Origin: Saccoglossus kowalevskii
Taxonomy: Eukaryota; Hemichordata; Enteropneusta; Harrimaniidae
Reading direction: 5' to 3'
NCBI RefSeq assembly: GCF_000003605.2
Contig: NW_003141049.1
Location: forward strand, 1-16,340
DNA length: 16,340 nt
Positions 8,431 to 16,340 of this stretch are shown here, in pieces (positions within the stretch are counted from its first letter, which is position 1; the number at the start of each line of letters is the position of its first letter). A program made the translations under genes and the position numbers. The notes under the pieces were generated by a model that did not search any database, was not told the DNA's origin, and worked only from the letters and a program-made list of their open reading frames with translations.

Positions 8431-9919
8431 TATCATGCCGCTCATCATACACAGGACATCCAGCCTAAGTGTACAAGTGTTCTATTACCACTTTTTCTAG
8501 ATTGTGCACACTCAATCGCAATTATTCGTCATTCAATCATGGTAGTACAAAAGGCTGTGAAACATCTCAATCCAGGACAAATTCCTGTTATTGCATGCGA
8601 TCAACCACTATTTGCCCTGACAAAAGAAGTACAACTTGGCCATTGACCATAGGCGAGGACCATCTGGTAGCTATGATGGGTGGGATGCATATACAAATGG
8701 CTGCCTTAAAAGTCCTGGGTACATGGCTTTTATACAAGCTCCCCATATGACACGTACAAGATATGCCCACCAGATCACTGATGCATGTATTTATCAATCA
8801 ATTTCAATACCTGGCTTACAAGAAGTGTCTTGTGCGAAATCCAACTGAGATAGCAGTAACCTTTTCTTCCTGGTGCAGTGAAAGAGCTGAAGAATATCCA
8901 CAATTTCTCTATTATAGCCTGACTCTTGAAATACAGCTTCTCATAATGGCTTTTGGTCGATCTCTAAGGAATCAAACTTTGCATTGTACATAGCAGCACT
9001 TACTAACCTTCCTATTGGACAAGACAAATTATGCCCGCTGGTTACCAGTACATATCAGAGATATAGTTCAACTACCAACAACTAAACCTTCTGTTCATGA
9101 GGAATTTAAGAATTAAGTTCACAGTACAAAAGACCACACATATCTGTTCCGCCATTCTTATAGATCAAGCTCATGAACAAAACAATGAATTGGTGAAGGG
9201 TGATGGTGGAGCTATATGTCTTACTGAAAACCCAAGTGCACTGCTAAGATGGATGGTGGCTGAACCTGAACTCTCCGGGATGGTGTGTGAATTTGAGGAA
9301 GGGAACAAACATGATGAAGAAGAGAAACTACCACACCATGATCAACCTAAAGCAAGCCAAGATCGACTCAAGAAAAATGTTTCTTCCCTAATTAATGTTG
9401 TACAGGAGGTGGGCAACCCCTTCGAAGAAGAAGGGGGAGATATTATCTCATTAGCATCAATGGATATTGCTGATCCATCATCCAACAACTGTGAATAAGA
9501 TACAGGCAATTGGTGTACAACAGTATAAAGCTTTTGTTGCTGAAAGACTTGTTACCAGATCCAAACCAATAAAAGCTGCCATTCCTTAAAACAGGCTCAC
9601 ACTATTCAGGCATAATAGCAAGAAAGATACAAGTACAGACAAGACAAAATTGGCATCAACCAAGAACAATTGCCAGCTATTTTCCAAACTGTACATTGGC
9701 TGTAAAAATCGTAATGGCAACCATGAAGAATGTTTTTCCCATGAAAACCAAAAGTATCCTTAGTCTTTATCTGATGATGGCAAAATCAGATTAGGGACAA
9801 AGATTGATCTTCTCCCATGTTTAAATAAAGACACAGAACTTTCAGAAGATGATCCCAATCACTCTGTTATCATTGTCACTAAGTGCCTAGAAATGCTGTA
9901 CAGATGCCCAGATGCCTAG
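8431..9919 (+). pseudogene. Segment A, unit 3: same relic
   Basis: It has the same net 2-base loss as unit 2, so the ARW block is split and the downstream frame runs 9097-9498. The otherwise fixed RWMVAGPE is RWMVAEPE here. The four-T form near 8727 separates the GGMHIQMAA and MTRTRYAHQ blocks again. The last part ends at TAG 9917-9919 as in every unit. Confidence 0.77.
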
Positions 9920-10984
9920 ATACGTATTATACTTGTGTAATTTAAGTGTCTATGTAAATGATGGGTCATACACCCTTTGTTGGAATGGTATGGTCCAGAG
10001 AACAGATCGTCTTGTCGGGAAATTTGAATACCGAGTATGTGCAGCTGGACATTGATACTTATAAAACTACGCCTTCATTGCATGCTCGGGGCGATTCCAT
10101 CTGGCGTAACCACGTTGGACATCATTGTCTGAAGCTCGTACACAACTAAGGCAGAGAAGTTACAAGTCTCAACGGACCTCTCGTAGAACTGACATTACGG
10201 TGAACTGACTTTAACCATTGCTGGCTGCAAAGCGGCGAAGATTGATACAACACATCGACGGAACTTACTGTCTGTGTATCCCCGAGGAACCCAGCGGGTA
10301 GTCTTCGTGTAGATACGTCAACACGTGGTTGAAACAGCCACTTCGTCGAACACGTTTAATTAATTATTCACGTTCAACTGCAAGTTCTGCTTACAAGACA
10401 TTGACATTCGTCGTATGATACTGGTCAGTAACACTACGTTAGGGTTACATATTTCATGCATATTTTGAGCTTATTATTGTGTATAATTTGGAGTGCACTT
10501 CATTTATTTAATTCATCAAAATATTATATAACTGCTGTAAATTTGTACTGCTTTGCCGTCATTCTTATCACGTGTTTTGCCCAATTAGGCTGGTCAGACG
10601 CTGGAAATTTGGCAATATTTAGTGATTGGAACGGCGTCAGATTAAACGATTCACTCGTAGATTGTTTACACTTGGATGTAAGCTCCATGTTACTGTACGG
10701 GCTCTAACTCGTTGAGAATTGGTTAACACGCACAGGGTTCTAGTCAGACTTGTATTCCTGCTGGGATTTGAGCCTTGTGACTGTTATATTTAATAAACCG
10801 TTAACTGCTAGTATATGATTGCGTCTGTTGTATGTTCACACTGACTACACCAGGATAACCAGTTATTGCTTGTTGGTTGTATACAAATATATAAGTCACA
10901 ATTAATGCTAAAAAAGTAGCAGTGGGGAAAAGAACCCACAACACAAGGGCAGTCTTGTTTGGTACCCACACTTGACTCCGCCTT
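9920..10984. other. Spacer of unit 3 with CpG-rich core (about 9963-10743)
   Basis: It is nearly identical to the unit 0 and unit 4 spacers (GTAAATTTG, GGATAACC). The 63-codon ORF is at 9958-10149 and the 83-codon ORF at 10456-10707. An added A in the run at 10910-10915 lengthens a minus-strand open frame here, but this lies across the tRNA-like stretch and is not called. Confidence 0.6.
10792..10797 (+). promoter_or_regulatory. AATAAA, candidate polyadenylation signal (unit 3)
   Basis: Same hexamer and GT-rich downstream stretch as unit 0. Confidence 0.35.
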
Positions 10985-10989
10985 GTGAC
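10910..10989 (-). mobile_element. Possible tRNA-derived SINE head (unit 3)
   Basis: Box-like stretches are unchanged. The terminator-like run is six T (on minus) instead of five. Confidence 0.33.
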
Positions 10990-11398
10990 AATTATCATAG
11001 ATGGTGCCACTCTTGTGCAAATGTTGAAACCTGGGACATCTAGAAAAAAATTACCTACCATACCTGGCAAAGCAACTAGTGCAATTGGAAAGACTGGACC
11101 TAGTGTGGAATGACTATTTTACCACAAGTTTAAAAGCATCTACACGAGCTAGAAGAGGAAGAGAAACAAGAAGGCAGGTTTCACCTTTTGTTGCTATTAC
11201 TGGAAATTAGCAAGGCTTCTTACACCTTGCTAATAACAAGAAAGAGTTGTTTCATTTCCTTTCACACCAAATCAGCAAGATTCAAACTGAAGGGAAGCAG
11301 GTTGTAGCTACTGATAGTGAAAATGTGACAACAATGGCACTGAGAATGTGGATGATGTGGAACCGACTTAAGATACACATACATTATCTTGATCTTCC
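10985..11398 (+). pseudogene. Segment B, unit 3: same nuclease-like relic
   Basis: It has the frameshifted TTACC form and GTG (not GAG) at the position where unit 2 reads Glu. The TAG lies in the hairpin at 11206-11234. No private frame change is seen. Confidence 0.6.
11206..11234. other. Perfect 10-bp hairpin (unit 3)
   Basis: Both arms and loop are identical to unit 0. Confidence 0.7.
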
Positions 11399-12887
11399 TA
11401 TCATGCCGCTCATCATACACAGGACATCCAGCCTAAGTGTACAAGTGTTCTATTACCACTTTTTCTAGATTGTGCATACTCAATCGCAATTATTCGTCAT
11501 TCAATCATGGTAGTACAAAAGGCTGTGAAACATCTCAATCCAGGACAAATTCCTGTTATTGCATGCGATCAACCACTATTTGCCCTGACAAAAGAAGTAC
11601 AACTTGGCCATTGACCATAGGCGAGGACCATCTGGTAGCTATGATGGGTGGGATGCATATACAAATGGCTGCCTTAAAAGTCCTGGGTACATGGCTTTTA
11701 TACAAGCTCCCCATATGACACGTACAAGATATGCCCACCAGATCACTGATGCACGTATTTATCAATCAATTTCAATACCTGGCTTACAAGAAGTGTCTTG
11801 TGCGAAATCCAACTGAGATAGCAGTAACCTTTTCTTCCTGGTGCAGTGAAAGAGCTGAAGAATATCCACAATTTCTCTATTATAGCCTGACTCTTGAAAT
11901 ACAGCTTCTCATAATGGCTTTTGGTCGATCTCTAAGGAATCAAACTTTGCATTGTACATAGCAGCACTTACTAACCTTCCTATTGGACAAGACAAATTAT
12001 GCCCGCTGGTTACCAGTACATATCAGAGATATAGTTCAACTACCAACAACTAAACCTTCTGTTCATGAGGAATTTAAGAATTAAGTTCACAGTACAAAAG
12101 ACCACACATATCTGTTCCGCCATTCTTATAGATCAAGCTCATGAACAAAACAATGAATTGGTGAAGGGTGATGGTGGAGCTATATGTCTTACTGAAAACC
12201 CAAGTGCACTGCTAAGATGGATGGTGGCTGGACCTGAACTCTCCGGGATGGTGTGTGAATTTGAGGAAGGGAACAAACATGATGAAGAAGAGAAACTACC
12301 ACACCATGATCAACCTAAAGCAAGCCAAGATCGACTCAAGAAAAATGTTTCTTCCCTAATTAATGTTGTACAGGAGGTGGGCAACCCCTTCGAAGAAGAA
12401 GGGGGAGATATTATCTCATTAGCATCAATGGATATTGCTGATCCATCATCCAACAACTGTGAATAAGATACAGGCAATTGGTGTACAACAGTGTAAAGCT
12501 TTTGTTGCTGAAAGACTTGTTACCAGATCCAAACCAATAAAAGCTGCCATTCCTTAAAACAGGCTCACACTATTCAGGCATAATAGCAAGAAAGATGCAA
12601 GTACAGACAAGACAAAATTGGCATCAACCAAGAACAATTGCCAGCTATTTTCCAAACTGTACATTGGCTGTCAAAATCGTAATGGCAACCATGAAGAATG
12701 TTTTTCCCATGAAAACCAAAAGTATCCTTAGTCTTTATCTGATGATGGCAAAATCAGATTAGGGACAAAGATTGATCTTCTCCCATGTTTAAATAAAGAC
12801 ACAGAACTTTCAGAAGATGATCCCAATCACTCTGTTATCATTGTCACTAAGTGCCTAGAAATGCTGTACAGATGCCCAGATGCCTAG
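11399..12887 (+). pseudogene. Segment A, unit 4: same relic
   Basis: The ARW block is split by the same 2-base loss, leaving a downstream frame at 12065-12466. ACAGTGTAA near 12487 replaces ACAGTATAA and changes QQYKAF to QQCKAF. GATGCAAG and TCAAAATC (near 12595 and 12670) match units 1 and 5 rather than neighbouring unit 3. It ends at TAG 12885-12887. Confidence 0.77.
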
Positions 12888-13951
12888 ATACGTATTATAC
12901 TTGTGTAATTTAAGTGTCTATGTAAATGATGGGTCATACACCCTTTGTTGGAATGGTATGGTCCAGAGAACAGATCGTCTTGTCGGGAAATTTGAATACC
13001 GAGTATGTGCAGCTGGACATTGATACTTATAAAACTACGCCTTCATTGCATGCTCGGGGCGATTCCATCTGGCGTAACCACGTTGGACATCATTGTCTGA
13101 AGCTCGTACACAACTAAGGCAGAGAAGTTACAAGTCTCAACGGACCTCTCGTAGAACTGACATTACGGTGAACTGACTTTAACCATTGCTGGCTGCAAAG
13201 CGGCGAAGATTGATACAACACATCGACGGAACTTACTGTCTGTGTATCCCCGAGGAACCCAGCGGGTAGTCTTCGTGTAGATACGTCAACACGTGGTTGA
13301 AACAGCCACTTCGTCGAACACGTTTAATTAATTATTCACGTTCAACTGCAAGTTCTGCTTACAAGACATTGACATTCGTCGTATGATACTGGTCAGTAAC
13401 ACTACGTTAGGGTTACATATTTCATGCATATTTTGAGCTTATTATTGTGTATAATTTGGAGTGCACTTCATTTATTTAATTCATCAAAATATTATATAAC
13501 TGCTGTAAATTTGTACTGCTTTGCCGCATTCTTATCACGTGTTTTGCCCAATTAGGCTGGTCAGACGCTGGAAATTTGGCAATATTTAGTGATTGGAACG
13601 GCGTCAGATTAAACGATTCACTCGTAGATTGTTTACACTTGGATGTAAGCTCCATTTTACTGTACGGGCTCTAACTCGTTGAGAATTGGTTAACACGCAC
13701 AGGGTTCTAGTCAGACTTGTATTCCTGCTGGGATTTGAGCCTTGTGACTGTTATATTTAATAAACCGTTAACTGCTAGTATATGATTGCGTCTGTTGTAT
13801 GTTCACACTGACTACACCAGGATAACCAGTTATTGCTTGTTGGTTGTATACAAATATATAAGTCACAATTAATGCTAAAAAAGTTGCAGTGGGGAAAAGA
13901 ACCCACAACACAAGGGCAGTCTTGTTTGGTACCCACACTTGACTCCGCCTT
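12888..13951. other. Spacer of unit 4 with CpG-rich core (about 12931-13710)
   Basis: The 63-codon ORF is at 12926-13117. The 83-codon ORF is destroyed by the missing T near 13526, and its internal ATG near 13654 reads ATT. This shows the reading frame is not being kept. Confidence 0.6.
13759..13764 (+). promoter_or_regulatory. AATAAA, candidate polyadenylation signal (unit 4)
   Basis: Same hexamer and GT-rich downstream stretch as unit 0. Confidence 0.35.
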
Positions 13952-13956
13952 GTGAC
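13877..13956 (-). mobile_element. Possible tRNA-derived SINE head (unit 4)
   Basis: Six-T run as in unit 3, with one A-to-T change on the plus strand (TTGCAG) between the run and the T-arm-like hairpin. Confidence 0.33.
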
Positions 13957-14364
13957 AATTATCATAGATGGTGCCACTCTTGTGCAAATGTTGAAACCTG
14001 GGACATCTAGAAAAAAATTACCTACCATACCTGGCAAAGCAACTAGTGCAATTGGAAAGACTGGACCTAGTGTGGAATGACTATTTTACCACAAGTTTAA
14101 AAGCATCTACACGAGCTAGAAGAGGAAGAGAAACAAGAAGGCAGGTTTCACCTTTTGTTGCTATTACTGGAAATTAGCAAGGCTTCTTACACCTTGCTAA
14201 TAACAAGAAAGAGTTGTTTCATTTCATTTCACACCAAATCAGCAAGATTCAAACTGAAGGGAAGCAGTTGTAGCTACTGATAGTGAAAATGTGACAACAA
14301 TGGCACTGAGAATGTGGATGATGTGGAACCGACTTAAGATACACATACATTATCTTGATCTTCC
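13952..14364 (+). pseudogene. Segment B, unit 4: same nuclease-like relic with an extra frameshift
   Basis: Besides the common frame change and TAG, one G is lost near 14267. GKQVVAT therefore becomes GKQL followed at once by a TAG stop. A C-to-A change near 14226 alters Leu to Ile in FHFLSHQ. This is the most decayed copy of segment B in the window. Confidence 0.6.
14173..14201. other. Perfect 10-bp hairpin (unit 4)
   Basis: Both arms and loop are identical to unit 0, although flanking sequence in this unit has several private changes. Confidence 0.7.
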
Positions 14365-15848
14365 TATCATGCCGCTCATCATACACAGGACATCCAGCCT
14401 AAGTGTACAAGTGTTCTATTACCACTTTTTCTAGGATTGTGCACACTCAATCGCAATTATTCGTCATTCAATCATGGTAGTACAAAAGGCTGTGAAACAT
14501 CTCAATACAGGACAAATTCCTGTTATTGCATGCGATCAACCACTATTTGCCCTGACAAAAGAAGTACAACTTGGGCCATTGACCATAGGCGAGGACCATC
14601 TGGTAGCTATGATGGGTGGGATGCATATACAAATGGCTGCCTTAAAAGTCCTGGGTACATGGCTTTTATACAAGCTCCCCATATGACACGTACAAGATAC
14701 GCCCACCAGATCACTGATGCATGTATTTATCAATCAATTTCAATACCTGGCTTACAAGAAGTGTCTTGTGTGTAATCCAACTGAGATAGCAGTAACCTGG
14801 TGCAGTGAAAGAGCTGAAGAATATCCACAATTTCTCTATTATAGCCTGACTCTTGAAATGCAGCTTCTCATAATGGCTTTTGGTCGATCTCTAAGGAATC
14901 AAACTTTGCATTGTACATAGCAGCACTTACTAACCTTCCTATTGGACAAGACAAATTATGCCCGCTGGTTACCAGTACATATCAGAGACATAGTTCAACT
15001 ACCAACAACTAAACCTTCTGTTCATGAGGAATTTAAGAATGGCAAGTTCACAGTACAAAAGACCACACATATCTGTTCCGCCATTCTTATAGATCAAGCT
15101 CATGAACAAAACAATGAATTGGTGAAGGGTGATGGTGGAGCTATATGTCTTACTGAAAACCCAAGTGCACTGCTAAGATGGATGGTGGCTGGACCTGAAC
15201 TCTCCGGGATGGTATGTGAATTAGAGGAAGGGAACAAACATGATGAAGAAGAGAAACTACCACACCATGATCAACCTAAAGCAAGCCAAGATCGACTCAA
15301 GAAAAATGTTTCTTCCCTAATTAATGTTGTACAGGAGGTGGGCAACCCCTTCGAAGAAGAAGGGGGAGATATTATCTCATTAGCATCAATGGATATTGCT
15401 GATTCATCATCCAACAACTGTGAATAAGATACAGGCAATTGGTGTACAACAGTATAAAGCTTTTGTTGCTGAAAGACTTGTTACCAGATCCAAACCAATA
15501 AAAGCTGCCATTCCTTAAAACAGGCTCACACTATTCAGGCATAATAGCAAGAAAGATGCAAGTACAGACAAGACAAAATTGGCATCAACTAAGAACAATC
15601 GCCAGCTATTTTCCAAACTGTACATTGGCTGTCAAAATCGTAATGGCAACCATGAAGAATGTTTTTCCCATAAAAACCAAAAGTATCCTTAGTCTTTATC
15701 TGATGATGGCAAAATCAGATTAGGGACAAAGATTGATCTTCTCCCATGTTTAAATAAAGACACAGAACTTTCAGAAGATGATCCCAATCACTCTGTTATC
15801 ATTGTCACGAAGTGCCTAGAAATGCTGTACAGATGCCCAGATGCCTAG
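14365..15848 (+). pseudogene. Segment A, unit 5: same relic, first block open through HIQMAA
   Basis: An extra G near 14572 removes the stop found in the other units. One frame from the ATG at 14474 to 14686 therefore covers ACDQPLFAL, GEDHLVAMMGGMHIQMAA and on to LLYKLPI, matching the family order. Conversely, an extra G near 14434 breaks the frame just upstream (LLPLF to CAHS). A 9-bp in-frame deletion removes three residues before WCSERAEE. The ARW block keeps GGC and is open at 14921-15427. Late block stops are as in the other units. Confidence 0.77.
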
Positions 15849-16340
15849 ATACATATTATACTTGTGTAATTTAAGTGTCTATGTAAATGATGGGTCATAC
15901 ACCCTTTGTTGGAATGGTATGGTCCAGAGAACAGATCGTCTTGTCGGGAAATTTGAATACCGAGTATGTGCAGCTGGACATTGATACTTATAAAACTTCG
16001 CCTTCATTGCATGTTCGGGGCGATTCCATCTGGCGTAACCACGTTGGACATCATTGTCTGAAGCTCGTACACAACTAAGGCAGAGAAGTTACAAGTCTCA
16101 ACGGACCTCTCGTAGAACTGACATTACGGTGAACTGACTTTAACCATTGCTGGCTGCAAAGCGGCGAAGATTGAGACAACACATCAACGGAACTTACTGT
16201 CTGTGTATCCCCGAGGAATCCAGCGGTAGTCTTCGTGTAGATACGTCAACACGTGGTTGAAACAACCACTTCGTCGAACACGTTTAATTAATTATTCACG
16301 TTCAACTGCAAGTTCTGCTTACAAGACATTGACATTCGTC
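15849..16340. other. Spacer of unit 5 (partial, CpG-rich core cut by window end)
   Basis: Only the first 492 bases are present. The 63-codon ORF is at 15887-16078, with Thr to Ser (AAAACTTCG) and Ala to Val changes. The variant set at 16010-16270 matches unit 2. One G is missing from the CAGCGGGTAG context near 16225. Confidence 0.6.

Larger units (their letters stand above)
8431..11398 (+). repeat. Tandem unit 3 (complete, 2968 bp)
   Basis: Complete copy, closest overall to units 2 and 4 in segment A and to units 0 and 4 in the spacer (GTAAATTTG near 10536 and GGATAACC near 10853). It has a run of six A at 10910-10915, where units 0-2 have five. A private G-to-A change near 9263 turns the conserved AGPE motif into AEPE. 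Confidence 0.97.
11399..14364 (+). repeat. Tandem unit 4 (complete, 2966 bp)
   Basis: Complete copy. Private changes: loss of T in the GCCGCATTC context near 13526, ATG to ATT near 13654, loss of one G near 14267 (GAAGCAGTTG), and TTGCAG in place of TAGCAG near 13884. The six-A run at 13877-13882 is shared with unit 3. Confidence 0.97.
14365..16340 (+). repeat. Tandem unit 5 (partial, cut by the window end)
   Basis: This last copy is cut inside the spacer. It is the most divergent unit: an extra G near 14434, an extra G near 14572, a 9-bp deletion near 14797 between two CCT triplets, and a lost G near 16225. It mixes variant sets: unit-1-like at 14760-15060, like units 2-4 at 15295-15370, and unit-2-like at 16010-16270. 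Confidence 0.95.

Noticed and set aside
1-16340. CRISPR array, rDNA repeat, or bacterial operon repeat
   Set aside because: The unit is far too long for CRISPR, has no rRNA-like conserved blocks, and has no ribosome-binding sites or closely packed intact genes.

Overview
The window is a head-to-tail tandem array of one eukaryotic repeat unit of about 2.97 kb. Four units are complete (2495-5463, 5464-8430, 8431-11398, 11399-14364) and two are partial (1-2494 at the left edge, 14365-16340 at the right). By eye the units differ by roughly 1% plus a few small indels. No flanking unique DNA is present, so the true length of the array cannot be seen. I find no intact gene, rRNA, CRISPR array or prokaryotic operon. 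The AT-rich sequence, CpG-poor gene relic, AATAAA signal and the gene family all point to an animal, most likely an aquatic invertebrate; the species cannot be told.

Each unit has three parts. (1) Segment A, about 1.49 kb, is a frameshifted relic of the first and middle parts of a large uncharacterised metazoan protein family, recognised from remembered relatives in corals, anemones, sponges and bivalves. Landmarks in order are ACDQPLFAL, GEDHLVAMMGGMHIQMAA, MTRTRYAHQ, NYARWLPVHIRD, IDQAHEQNNELVK, RWMVAGPE, GVQQYKAFVAERL, LFSKLYIGC, FSHENQKYP and GTKIDLLPCL. (2) A spacer of about 1.06 kb has a strikingly CpG-rich core, then an AATAAA motif and a possible minus-strand tRNA-like (SINE-head) sequence. 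(3) Segment B, about 0.41 kb, resumes the same family with IIIDGATLVQMLK, RLDLVW and an Arg/Lys-rich stretch. This resembles the N-terminal half of an XPG/FEN1-type (PIN-like) nuclease. It stops before the acidic motifs of the catalytic half, and the next unit begins directly.

The unit is therefore a colinear gene fragment, truncated at both ends and interrupted by the spacer, that was amplified in tandem. Frames are broken at different places in different units: unit 2 is open across the nuclease-like block, unit 5 across the first block, and units 1 and 5 across the ARWLPVHIRD block. Most differences between units in former coding frames change the amino acid. Variants are shared in a mosaic pattern, which suggests unequal exchange or gene conversion. 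The first 105 bases contain five single-T deletions found in no other unit, a likely sequence-end artefact. The most interesting points are the amplified nuclease-like gene fragment, the CpG island-like insert repeated every 2.97 kb, and the conserved hairpin and tRNA-like structures.
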